Below are positions 43,277-54,854 of a DNA stretch of 64,000 nucleotides, in pieces (within the stretch, counting starts at the first letter, position 1; each line of letters opens with the position of its first letter). Both the position numbers and the translations under genes were made by a program. The DNA is from Microbacterium galbinum (GTDB taxonomy: Bacteria; Actinomycetota; Actinomycetes; Actinomycetales; Microbacteriaceae), in contig NZ_CP078077.1 in assembly GCF_023101185.1 (NCBI RefSeq), forward strand, positions 2,757,630 through 2,821,629. The letters run 5' to 3'. The notes under the pieces were generated by a model that was given only the letters and a program-made list of their open reading frames with translations, searched no databases and was not told the origin of the DNA.

Positions 43277-44074
43277 ATGACCAGCCCCTGGATCCCCGGA
43301 ACCCCCTCGCCCGAACTGAGCGCGCTCGCGCGTACCGAGCGTCTCGTCGTCGCTCTCGACTTCGACGGCGTCGCCTCGCCGCTCGTGCCCGATCCCATGG
43401 CGGCCCGCGCGCTGCCGGAGACCGTGGAACAGATCCGTCGTCTGACGGCCCTGCCCGACACGATCGTCTCGTTCGTCTCCGGGCGCAGCCTGCACGACCT
43501 CCGCATCATCACCGAGCACGAGGACGACTCGCCGGTCGCCCTCGCGGGATCGCACGGCGCGCAGTACTGGTTCCCCGGCGAGGGCGAGGCCGCACCGACC
43601 GGCGACGCCACCGAGGAGGGTGCCCGAGAGGAACTCTGGGCGGCCGCTCGTCCGATCATCGACCGCTACGAAGGCGCCGAGTTCGAGCCGAAGACCTTCG
43701 GCATGGGCGTGCACACGCGACGGGCGGATCGGGAGACCGAGGAGAAGCTCTTCGCCGAGATCGACGCGCTCGCCGCCGAGCGGTTCCCGCACTGGCGCCG
43801 TCGCGCGGGCCATCGCGTGCTCGAGTTCTCGTCGCGGACGGAGGGCAAGGACGCCGCGATCGCAGTGCTCCGCGAGCGCTTCCACGCCACCGGCATCCTC
43901 TTCGCCGGCGACGACGTCACCGATGAAGACGCCATGCGCGTGCTGCAGCCGGGCGATCTCGGCGTGCGCGTCGGCCCGGGGGAGAGCGCCGCGGCGCTGC
44001 GCGTCGACGGACCCGTCGATGTCGCACGCCTTCTCAGCGCGCTGGCGGACGAGCGGGCCGCCGGGCAGGAATAG
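43277..44074 (+). CDS. otsB: Trehalose-phosphatase
   Basis: 265 residues of the HAD superfamily. Motif I is LDFDGVASPL, SFVSGRSLHDL is motif II, and GDDVTDEDAM is the metal-binding motif IV. It removes phosphate from the OtsA product to give trehalose, an osmoprotectant. The TAG stop (44072-44074) forms the first half of the -10 element of ilvD. Confidence 0.93.
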   Translation: MTSPWIPGTPSPELSALARTERLVVALDFDGVASPLVPDPMAARALPETVEQIRRLTALPDTIVSFVSGRSLHDLRIITEHEDDSPVALAGSHGAQYWFPGEGEAAPTGDATEEGAREELWAAARPIIDRYEGAEFEPKTFGMGVHTRRADRETEEKLFAEIDALAAERFPHWRRRAGHRVLEFSSRTEGKDAAIAVLRERFHATGILFAGDDVTDEDAMRVLQPGDLGVRVGPGESAAALRVDGPVDVARLLSALADERAAGQE

Positions 44075-44077
44075 ACT
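44072..44077 (+). promoter_or_regulatory. -10 element TAGACT for leaderless ilvD, overlapping the otsB stop
   Basis: TAGACT includes the otsB stop codon TAG and ends six bases before the ilvD ATG at 44084. There is no Shine-Dalgarno sequence. Confidence 0.65.
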
Positions 44078-44083
44078 GCCTGC

Positions 44084-45799
44084 ATGTCTCCGCACGATCC
44101 TGCCAGCGCGTCCATCGACATCAAGCCCCGCAGTCGTGTCGTCACCGACGGCATCGAAGCCACCACCTCACGAGGCATGCTGCGTGCCGTCGGCATGGGC
44201 GACGAGGACTGGGATAAGCCCCAGATCGGCATCGCCTCGAGCTGGAACGAGATCACGCCCTGCAACCTGAGTCTCGACCGGCTCGCGCAGGGTGCGAAGG
44301 AGGGCGTGCACTCGGGCGGCGGCTACCCGCTGCAGTTCGGCACGATCTCCGTCTCCGACGGCATCTCGATGGGCCACGAGGGCATGCACTTCTCGCTCGT
44401 CTCGCGCGAGGTCATCGCCGACTCGGTCGAGACGGTCATCATGGCCGAGCGCCTCGACGGAACCGTGCTGCTCGCAGGCTGCGACAAGTCCATCCCCGGC
44501 ATGCTCATGGCGAGTGCGCGCCTGGGGCTGTCGAGCGTGTTCCTCTACGCCGGCTCTATCGCGCCGGGATGGGTGAAGCTCTCCGACGGCACCGAGAAGG
44601 ACATCACGATCATCGACTCCTTCGAGGGCGTCGGCGCCTGTCGTGCGGGTCGCATGACGGAGGAGGACCTGAAGCGCATCGAGTGCGCCTTCGCTCCCGG
44701 AGAGGGTGCCTGCGGCGGCATGTACACCGCCAACACGATGGCCTCGGTGGCCGAGGCCCTGGGGCTCAGCCTTCCCGGCTCCGCGGCGCCGCCCTCGGCC
44801 GACCGTCGCCGTGACTACTTCGCCCACCGCTCCGGCGAGGCCGTCGTCAACCTGCTGCGCCAGGGGATCACCACGAAGGACATCCTGACGAAGGAGTCGT
44901 TCGAGAACGCGATCGCCCTCGCGATGGCGCTCGGCGGTTCGACCAACGTCGTGCTGCACCTGCTGGCGATCGCTCGCGAGGCCGAGATCGACCTGAGCCT
45001 GCACGACTTCAACCGCATCGGCAGCAAGACGCCTCACGTCGCCGACATGAAGCCCTTCGGCAAGTACGTGATGAACGACGTCGACCGCCACGGCGGCATC
45101 CCCGTGATCATGAAGGCGATGCTCGACGAGGGCCTGATCCACGGCGACGCACTCACGGTCACCGGCAAGACGGTCGCCGAGAACCTGCGCGACCTCAACC
45201 CCGATCCCGTCGACGGCGACGTCATCCACACGTTCGACAACCCCATCCACGCGTCCGGCGGCATCACGATCCTGCACGGCTCGTTCGCTCCTGAGGGAGC
45301 GGTCGTGAAGTCCGCAGGCTTCGACGCCGACGTGTTCGAGGGCCCGGCGCGCGTGTTCGAGCGCGAGCGCGGAGCGATGGATGCTCTGGCGAACGGCGAG
45401 ATCAACGCCGGCGACGTCGTGGTGATCCGCTACGAGGGCCCGAAGGGCGGGCCAGGCATGCGCGAGATGCTCGCGATCACCGCGGCCATCAAGGGCGCGG
45501 GACTCGGAAAAGATGTACTACTCTTGACGGACGGACGATTCTCAGGCGGCACAACCGGCCTGTGCATCGGCCACATAGCACCCGAAGCGGTGGACGCAGG
45601 TCCTATCGCCTTCGTGCGCGATGGTGATCTGATACGGGTCGATATCGCAGCTCGCTCTCTCGACCTACTCGTCGACGAGGCGGAGCTCGCCTCCCGCCGC
45701 TCTGGCTGGGAGCCGCTTCCCCCGCGCTATACCCGTGGCGTTCTTGCCAAGTACTCACGCCTCGTGCGGTCCGCCGCCGAAGGCGCGACGACGGGCTGA
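44084..45799 (+). CDS. ilvD: Dihydroxy-acid dehydratase
   Basis: 571 residues; dehydrates dihydroxy-acids in isoleucine/valine synthesis. Cluster cysteines are in [20 protein letters not shown] and [33 protein letters not shown] is the second signature. Up to about base 45,500 codons end almost always in G or C, but the last 290 bases use many codons that are rare here (GTA CTA CTC TTG, ATA, TCA, ACA, CCT), while the protein stays normal. This is a visible change of composition inside one gene. ilvB, ilvN and ilvC follow in order. Confidence 0.96.
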   Translation: MSPHDPASASIDIKPRSRVVTDGIEATTSRGMLRAVGMGDEDWDKPQIGIASSWNEITPCNLSLDRLAQGAKEGVHSGGGYPLQFGTISVSDGISMGHEGMHFSLVSREVIADSVETVIMAERLDGTVLLAGCDKSIPGMLMASARLGLSSVFLYAGSIAPGWVKLSDGTEKDITIIDSFEGVGACRAGRMTEEDLKRIECAFAPGEGACGGMYTANTMASVAEALGLSLPGSAAPPSADRRRDYFAHRSGEAVVNLLRQGITTKDILTKESFENAIALAMALGGSTNVVLHLLAIAREAEIDLSLHDFNRIGSKTPHVADMKPFGKYVMNDVDRHGGIPVIMKAMLDEGLIHGDALTVTGKTVAENLRDLNPDPVDGDVIHTFDNPIHASGGITILHGSFAPEGAVVKSAGFDADVFEGPARVFERERGAMDALANGEINAGDVVVIRYEGPKGGPGMREMLAITAAIKGAGLGKDVLLLTDGRFSGGTTGLCIGHIAPEAVDAGPIAFVRDGDLIRVDIAARSLDLLVDEAELASRRSGWEPLPPRYTRGVLAKYSRLVRSAAEGATTG

Positions 45800-45871
45800 T
45801 CCCGACTCGTTCGGCACGCAGCATCGTCGTCTCCGGCATCCGATGCCCTACAGAACACCAGAAGGAAAGTC

Positions 45872-49295
<3,424 letters not shown>

Positions 49296-49310
49296 TCGAC
49301 CGATAGACGA

Positions 49311-49343
49311 GAGCGGGCGTCCCGGAAGGGGCGCCCGCTCTTT
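49311..49343 (+). terminator. Terminator of the ilv operon
   Basis: A perfect 9-bp stem GAGCGGGCG/CGCCCGCTC (49311-49319 with 49332-49340) is followed by TTT. It also lies between convergent genes. Confidence 0.9.
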
Positions 49344-49358
49344 CGCGTCCGGTGGCGG

Positions 49359-52193
49359 TCAGGGGCGGGTGAGCTCCTCGAGCACCTCGACGACGTGGCG
49401 GTACGGCTGTCCCGTGGCGCGGGTCATCCCGATCTCGCACGTGCGGTTCGCGGAGACGAAGGCGTCGAAGCCGCCCCGATCGGCATCGGCCGCACGTACC
49501 TCCTCCGATTCGACCGCGGTCGCGCTGGCGGTGAGCTCGGGGTGCAGCATGCCCCGATCTCCGGCGAAGGCGCAGCATCCCCAGCCGTCGGGAACGAACA
49601 CGTCCGTGGCGACGGCCGCGGCGATCTCGGTCAGCGCGCCGGTCGCTCCGAGCGCGGTCGTCGAGCAGGTCGGATGCACCGCCACACTGTCGAGCTTCGC
49701 CTGAACGGTCACGCGGGGGAGCACCTCCCGAGCGATGTAGGTCGTCGCGTCCTCGATGACGAGGCCTGCGTACTCCGGATACTCGGAGACGGACTTCGCG
49801 AGCATCGTGTGGAGCCCCTCGGTGCAGGAGGCGGCATCGCACACGACCGGGAGCTCGCCGAATCGGCTCGCCTCCCAGAGGCTCGACAGCACGCGCTTCG
49901 TCATGCGGTCGTAGCCCGCGAGGTGCCCCTTCGACTTCCAGGGCGTGCCGCAGCACATTCCGCCGGCATCCTCCGGGATCACCACGGCGATCCCGGCCCG
50001 ATCGAGAAGCGCGCGGACCGCGTCCCTCGACCCCTCTCCGTGCCCCTCCGCGCCGAACATCGTGCCGATGCACGCCCCGAAGAACACGGCACGGGCGTCG
50101 GACGGGTTCTGGGCGGACGGCGCCTTCGTACCGCCGCGCGGGAGTCCGCCGTCGTAGAGAGGGATGGTATCGGATCCCAGGATCGCTCGTCCGACCCGGG
50201 TCGCACCGGTCACGATCGGGGCGGGCAGGGCGGAGGCGAAGGTCAGCGCCGTACCGCCGACGCGCGTCACGGCGCCCCAGCCCTTCGCCGCGGCATCCCA
50301 GAGGCCGTCCTCGATCTTCGACGCTTCCTCGGCGCGCAGGCGACGGACGAGATCGCCGGTGTTGATGTCGACGGGGCACGCGACTGCGCACATGCCGTCG
50401 ACCGCACAGGTCTGCACTCCGTCGTAGTCGTAGTCGGCGCGCAGGTCCTCGAGAAGCGCGGTGTCTCCCTGCTCCTCGGCCCAGGCCATGTCGCGCCGCA
50501 GTACGATGCGCTGGCGCGGGGTGAGGGTGATGCTCTTGCTCGGGCACGTCGGCTCGCAGTAGCCGCATTCGACGCACCGGTCGACCTCCTTCTCGACCGT
50601 CGGCACGCGCTTGAGGTCGCGGAGGTACGAGTCCGGGTCGTCGGAGAGCACGACGCCCGGATTGAGGATGCCGGCGGGATCGAAGAGACGCTTGATCGAC
50701 CACATCATGTCGGTCAGCTCATCGCCGTACTGACGGCGGACGAACGGCGCCATGATGCGCCCCGTCCCATGCTCCGCCTTCAGCGAGCCGCCCTGGCCGA
50801 GCACGAGCTCGACGAGGTCGTCGGTGAAGCGCCGGTAGCGCGCGACGCTGTCGGGATCGTCGAAGCGTTCGTTGAGCAGGAAGTGCACGTTGCCGTCCTT
50901 GGCGTGACCGAAGATAACCGAGCCCTCGTAGTCGTGCGCGGCGAACAGCTCGATCAGGCGCTCGCAGGTCACCAGCAGACGGTCGACCGGCACGACGATG
51001 TCTTCGAGCAGCGCGGTGGTGCCGGACGGACGTGCTCCGGCGACAGCGGTGTAGAGGCCCTTGCGCACGTGCCACAGCGCCGCGCGCTCCGAGGCATCGG
51101 TGGTGAGCGCCGCCTCGATCGCGAGGGGGAGGTCGGCGAAGTGTGCGAGCGCGGTCGCACTGTCGATCGCCAACTGCTCGGTGCTGCCGGCATGGACCTC
51201 GACGAGGAGTGCCGCGTGCTGATCGACATCGATGTCGGCGATCGCGGCGGGCACGTCGCCGAGCCCCTGTGCGACGCGGAGTGAGGCGGCATCGAGGAGC
51301 TCGATCGTGGCGAGCCCGAGGTCGCCGAGCCCGGGGAGGGCGGCCATCGCATCGGAGAGCGTGGTGAACACGAGCAGGCCGGTGGCGATCGCGGGACGGA
51401 TAGGTATGGTGCGGAAGCGCGCCTCGGCGACGAAGGCGAGTGTGCCCTCCGAGCCGATCACGAGGTGCTCGAGGATGCGCACCGGGGTGTCGAAGTCGAG
51501 GAGGGCGTTGATGCCGTAGCCCATCGTGTTCTTCATCGAGAACTGGCGGCGCACGAAGGCGACGTTCGCGGGGGAGGACAGCAGCTGTGCTCGGAGGGCG
51601 AGGAGCCCCGCGGCGAGGTCGGGATCGGAGTCGCGCAGGCGCTCATCGGCGTCGGGAAGTGCGGTGTCGAGGACGGTGCCGCTCGGCAGGACGAGGAGCA
51701 GAGACTCCACGGTCCGGTAGGAGTTCTCGACGATGCCGCAGGCCATGCCGCTGGAGTTGTTCGCGACGACACCCCCGATCGTGCAGGCGATCTCGCTGGC
51801 GGGGTCGGGGCCGAGCTTGCGACCGTGGCGCACCAGACGCGTGTTCACCTGGCGCACGGTGGCGCCGGGGCCGACCCGCACCGAGGCGCCGTCGTCCTCG
51901 ACGCGGATGTCGCGGAACCCGCTGCGCGTGTCGACGAGGATGTCGCCGCTGACGCCCTGTCCCGAAAGGCTCGTGCCCCCGGAGCGGAACGTGAGCGTGC
52001 GCCCCGCTGCGCGCACGGCATCGAACACCCGGGCGACTCCCGCGGCGTCGGTGGGGGAGAGCACGGCATCCGGCACGAGCAGGTAATGGGAGGCGTCGTG
52101 CGCCCGGGCGAACCGGTCGATCGAGCGGGCGTGCACCTCGGTCGACGGTCCGAGGATCGTCGGATCGAGTGGTTCGGCGAGAGTGATCGACAC
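49359..52193 (-). CDS. FAD-binding and (Fe-S)-binding oxidoreductase, D-lactate dehydrogenase-like fusion
   Basis: About 944 residues. The N-terminal half is a GlcD/Dld-type FAD enzyme: FRSGGTSLSGQGVSGDILVD, then the covalent-type PCMH fold with GGVVANNSSGMACG, and the substrate region LKAEHGTGRIMAPFVR. The C-terminal half has two ferredoxin clusters, CVECGYCEPTCPSK and CAVDGMCAVACPVD, and two cysteine-rich CCG domains (GGMCCGTPW, GWGCCAFAGDRG). Such fusions oxidise D-lactate or another 2-hydroxyacid into the respiratory chain. The GTG at 52193, behind GAGGAG, is preferred to the ATG at 52247, which has no ribosome site and lies across the operator. It is divergent from a GntR regulator. Confidence 0.9.
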   Translation of the reverse strand: MSITLAEPLDPTILGPSTEVHARSIDRFARAHDASHYLLVPDAVLSPTDAAGVARVFDAVRAAGRTLTFRSGGTSLSGQGVSGDILVDTRSGFRDIRVEDDGASVRVGPGATVRQVNTRLVRHGRKLGPDPASEIACTIGGVVANNSSGMACGIVENSYRTVESLLLVLPSGTVLDTALPDADERLRDSDPDLAAGLLALRAQLLSSPANVAFVRRQFSMKNTMGYGINALLDFDTPVRILEHLVIGSEGTLAFVAEARFRTIPIRPAIATGLLVFTTLSDAMAALPGLGDLGLATIELLDAASLRVAQGLGDVPAAIADIDVDQHAALLVEVHAGSTEQLAIDSATALAHFADLPLAIEAALTTDASERAALWHVRKGLYTAVAGARPSGTTALLEDIVVPVDRLLVTCERLIELFAAHDYEGSVIFGHAKDGNVHFLLNERFDDPDSVARYRRFTDDLVELVLGQGGSLKAEHGTGRIMAPFVRRQYGDELTDMMWSIKRLFDPAGILNPGVVLSDDPDSYLRDLKRVPTVEKEVDRCVECGYCEPTCPSKSITLTPRQRIVLRRDMAWAEEQGDTALLEDLRADYDYDGVQTCAVDGMCAVACPVDINTGDLVRRLRAEEASKIEDGLWDAAAKGWGAVTRVGGTALTFASALPAPIVTGATRVGRAILGSDTIPLYDGGLPRGGTKAPSAQNPSDARAVFFGACIGTMFGAEGHGEGSRDAVRALLDRAGIAVVIPEDAGGMCCGTPWKSKGHLAGYDRMTKRVLSSLWEASRFGELPVVCDAASCTEGLHTMLAKSVSEYPEYAGLVIEDATTYIAREVLPRVTVQAKLDSVAVHPTCSTTALGATGALTEIAAAVATDVFVPDGWGCCAFAGDRGMLHPELTASATAVESEEVRAADADRGGFDAFVSANRTCEIGMTRATGQPYRHVVEVLEELTRP

Positions 52194-52220
52194 GGGAGGC
52201 TCCTCGGCGCTGACGGAAGA

Positions 52221-52231
52221 TTGTCTGACAA
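52221..52231. promoter_or_regulatory. GntR/FadR-type operator
   Basis: TTGTCTGACAA is a perfect 5-1-5 palindrome and fits the TnGTnnnACnA consensus of FadR-subfamily GntR operators. It lies between the oxidoreductase start (52193) and the GntR promoter. Confidence 0.7.
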
Positions 52232-52255
52232 GTGTACCGATGACCACGATCTCGC

Positions 52256-52261
52256 TAATCT
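52256..52261 (+). promoter_or_regulatory. -10 element TAATCT for leaderless gntR
   Basis: TAATCT lies six bases before the GTG at 52268, with no Shine-Dalgarno. The operator is 24 bases upstream, overlapping the -35 region. Confidence 0.6.
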
Positions 52262-52267
52262 GAGTGG

Positions 52268-52930
52268 GTGAACAGTCCCACGGATGCCCCGCTCGCGGTC
52301 GTCGGCGTCGTCGATGCCGTCACGTCACGGCTGCGGGATCGCATCCTGAGCGGGGACCTCCGCTCAGGCTCGGCGCTCACCGAAGCGTTCGTGTCGGAGG
52401 AGTACGCGGTCGCTCGGCCGAGTGCGAAGGCCGCGATCGAGCAGCTCGTCGCCGCGGGCCTCCTCGAGCGCACCGCGCACCGCAGTGCCCGTGTCGTGGC
52501 GATCGACCCGGAGACCGTACGCGACGTCTATCGCACCCGGACGCGACTCGAGAGCGCGGCGTTGCGAGAGCTCGCCGGCACGCGCACGGTACCGGCCGCG
52601 GCGATCGCGGCGAACGCCGAGATCCAGGCGATGCCCGCGGGGCCCGATCCCGCCACCGTCGATCCCGATCTGCGCTTCCACACGGCGCTGATCGATGCCC
52701 TCGGCAGCGCTCGAACGGGCCGGATGTACCGCAGTGTGCTCGACGAGGCGCGGATGTGCATGGCGCAGGTGCAGGGCCGTCGTCTGCTCGAGGCCGGCGT
52801 CATCGCCGCCCAGCATGCCGAGATCCTCGACGCTTTGGCGGCCGGTGAAGCAGAGCGGGCCACCGCCGTTCTCGGCATCCACCTCTCGTCGGCGCAGGAG
52901 CGCCTCGTCGACGCTCTCGGCGCGGACTGA
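52268..52930 (+). CDS. GntR-family regulator (FadR subfamily, FCD domain)
   Basis: 220 residues. The winged helix has LRDRILSGDLRSGSALTEAFVSEEYAVARPSAKAAIEQLVAAGLLER, and the FCD domain carries the metal-binding residues in RFHTALIDALGSARTGRMY and AAQHAEILDAL. LldR-type FCD regulators respond to hydroxyacids, which agrees with the divergent dehydrogenase. It probably represses both genes. Confidence 0.9.
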   Translation: MNSPTDAPLAVVGVVDAVTSRLRDRILSGDLRSGSALTEAFVSEEYAVARPSAKAAIEQLVAAGLLERTAHRSARVVAIDPETVRDVYRTRTRLESAALRELAGTRTVPAAAIAANAEIQAMPAGPDPATVDPDLRFHTALIDALGSARTGRMYRSVLDEARMCMAQVQGRRLLEAGVIAAQHAEILDALAAGEAERATAVLGIHLSSAQERLVDALGAD

Positions 52931-52946
52931 GCGACGAATCCGGCGA

Positions 52947-53861
52947 TCAGCTCGCCGGGGCCTCTTCGACGACGAGCGGGGCCTCCGCCGGGTCCGCCCA
53001 CACCGGTGCGGGCAGCACGGTGTCGACCTGTCCGGCCTGGATCGCGCGGAGAGCCTCGGTGATCTCCTCGTCGTTCTCGGGGACCGGGAGGCCGCAGGCG
53101 CGCAGCTCGGAGCCGAACTGGAGGGTCAGACGGATCTTGCCGGCCTCGACCGCTTCGGCGGTGGTGCCGGTGCGGATCTCGCTGCCGGTCTGGATCGCCG
53201 ACACCTCGTCGCACACGTGATAGACGGCGCCGCCGTCGACCCACACGACCTCGTCCTTGCCCAGCAGCTGGATCACCGCGGACTGATCGGCCGTGTACTG
53301 CTCGACGGAGGGCGGGTCGAAGTCGACGCCGATGAACACCGCGATCGCCGCGAGCACGATGCCGACGATGCCCGCCGTCGTCTTCTGGCCCTTGTCCATG
53401 TCCTTATTGAGGAAGACCAGGATGATCAGGGGGAGGAACGCCACGATGGCGATGATCGCGCCGAGCTGATTCTGCACGAAGAAGCGCACGGTGTCGGATC
53501 TCCGCGCGGGATCCAGGCGATTGGCCTTCTTCCAGAGCACCGACCCGGTGATCGAGAGTGCGGCGATGACGACGAGCAGCACGAGCAGCGCGATGAACGC
53601 CCACTGCGGGAACTGCGCCGTGACGCCCTGCTCCTCGAGCAGACCGGTGTCGGGGTCGCGGACGAACGTGCCGTCCTCGCCGACGAACACGCGCTGACGG
53701 AGCAACCAGAAGATGCCGACGGCCTCACCGACGATCGCGAGGAGCCACAGCGCTCCGGCGATCCAGCGGAAGCGTGTGGCCTTCGCCTTCGCTTCGGGGG
53801 TCGGCTTCCAGTTCGCGGGCGGTTCGACACCCTCTGCATTCGTTGTGCGCTGCTCAGCCAC
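52947..53861 (-). CDS. Membrane protein of unknown function
   Basis: 304 residues, four membrane helices (about 33-54, 86-108, 130-150 and 163-180). After the last helix comes a soluble domain of about 120 residues with the segments DQSAVIQLLGKDEVVWVDG and AVYHVCDEVSAIQ, containing two cysteines. There is no enzyme motif. It is convergent with gntR and divergent from the next gene. Confidence 0.72.
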   Translation of the reverse strand: MAEQRTTNAEGVEPPANWKPTPEAKAKATRFRWIAGALWLLAIVGEAVGIFWLLRQRVFVGEDGTFVRDPDTGLLEEQGVTAQFPQWAFIALLVLLVVIAALSITGSVLWKKANRLDPARRSDTVRFFVQNQLGAIIAIVAFLPLIILVFLNKDMDKGQKTTAGIVGIVLAAIAVFIGVDFDPPSVEQYTADQSAVIQLLGKDEVVWVDGGAVYHVCDEVSAIQTGSEIRTGTTAEAVEAGKIRLTLQFGSELRACGLPVPENDEEITEALRAIQAGQVDTVLPAPVWADPAEAPLVVEEAPAS

Positions 53862-53910
53862 GATGGCCCCCTCCTCGGTCGTGACGCCGAGCCTAGTGGA
53901 CGAGGTGTCC

Positions 53911-53916
53911 TACGCT
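53911..53916 (+). promoter_or_regulatory. -10 element TACGCT for a leaderless membrane-protein gene
   Basis: TACGCT followed by GG, six bases before the ATG at 53923. Confidence 0.55.
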
Positions 53917-53922
53917 GGAGAC

Positions 53923-54414
53923 ATGACCTCCGATTCCGATGACGCCCTGAACTGGGACGGGGATGAGGACGCGTCGCTCGCGCGTCCGGCTCCGGTGAAG
54001 CGCGAGAAGATCGCCGCCGAAACGCCCGCCCCCGTCATCGCCGATCGCGTCGAGGGTCCGTCGCAGGACGCCGCGCCCCTCGGGGACGACCGAGCGGAAG
54101 AGGAGGACGAGCGCGCACCGCTGAGCACGGCGATGCTGCTCATCACGGGTGTCGTCGGTGGTGTGTACCTCCTGTACTCGATCGGCTGGGTGGTCGGTGG
54201 TCTGCGGCTCAAGCCGCTCGCCAACTTCTTCGTCGCCGACGAGATGTTCGTCCCGTGGTTCGTGCTGGCGGTCGCCGCACCCGCGCTGTGGTTCCTGGCC
54301 ACGTGGGTGCTCACCCGCGGGCGGGCGTCGTGGGTGCGGGCATCCCTTCTCCTGCTCGGTGTCGTGCTCCTCGTGCCGTGGCCGTTCGTGACCGTGGGGG
54401 TGATCGGAGCATGA
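53923..54414 (+). CDS. Three-helix membrane protein with acidic N-terminus
   Basis: 163 residues. About 65 acidic, proline-rich residues (LNWDGDEDASLA) are followed by three hydrophobic helices (about 68-85, 103-123 and 132-150). The helix arrangement resembles a small DNA-polymerase-neighbour membrane family in actinobacteria, but I cannot assign it. It overlaps the next gene by four bases. Confidence 0.7.
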   Translation: MTSDSDDALNWDGDEDASLARPAPVKREKIAAETPAPVIADRVEGPSQDAAPLGDDRAEEEDERAPLSTAMLLITGVVGGVYLLYSIGWVVGGLRLKPLANFFVADEMFVPWFVLAVAAPALWFLATWVLTRGRASWVRASLLLLGVVLLVPWPFVTVGVIGA

Positions 54415-54743
54415 GCGCCGAGCAGAGCATCGACAGCGCGCGCACCTCGCCGCGCTGGATCACCGGCCTCGTCCTGGGGCTGGCCGGGCTGTTCTACGCC
54501 TACGCGGTGTGGAACGCCATCGCCCATCTCATCCGGATGGCGCAGGGTGGGCTGACCGCTGGGGGGTGGATCACGCTGTTGTTCGGCGTCGTGTTCCCCG
54601 CGATCGTCTTCGTGTTCGCCTCCGCGATCGGACGTCGGCGCCGCGCGGGCGAACTCGCGCTGGCGCTGCTCGCCGGCCTCGGGATCGTGGCGGTGTTCTG
54701 GCTCTGCGTGCTGTCGTTGAGCCTCGGACTCATCGCCGCCTGA
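54411..54743 (+). CDS. Small three-helix membrane protein
   Basis: 110 residues with three hydrophobic helices (about 17-37, 53-71 and 82-105). It has no motif of known function. It overlaps the previous gene by ATGA, so both are translated together and may form a complex. serA follows from its own promoter. Confidence 0.68.
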   Translation: MSAEQSIDSARTSPRWITGLVLGLAGLFYAYAVWNAIAHLIRMAQGGLTAGGWITLLFGVVFPAIVFVFASAIGRRRRAGELALALLAGLGIVAVFWLCVLSLSLGLIAA

Positions 54744-54780
54744 CGGGCGTCACACGGTAAAGCCGAGCGATCCCCTCGGG

Positions 54781-54786
54781 TACAGT
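54781..54786 (+). promoter_or_regulatory. -10 element TACAGT for serA
   Basis: TACAGT followed by GG; the resulting leader of about 60 bases carries no riboswitch fold that I can recognise. Confidence 0.5.
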
Positions 54787-54854
54787 GGAGGAGATCGCGC
54801 CCCCGAAGGCGTGCGGCGCATCGGCCCCTATTGTGTTGCCCCGAAGGATCCACT

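Noticed and set aside
40318-43659. Very long open frame on the minus strand (over 1,100 codons) opposite an MFS gene and otsA
   Set aside because: It is antiparallel to genes with clear family motifs; the translation is low-complexity Arg/Asp/Gly-rich text with no domain. Long antisense frames are expected at this GC content. The same applies to 9956-11917, 45848-47647 and 3098-4444.
45800-45871. Leader-peptide attenuator before ilvB
   Set aside because: The 72-base gap holds no small frame rich in Ile, Val or Leu codons and no alternating hairpins.
54744-54854. Riboswitch in the serA leader
   Set aside because: No conserved core of the glycine, SAM or other known classes could be found in the about 60-base leader.
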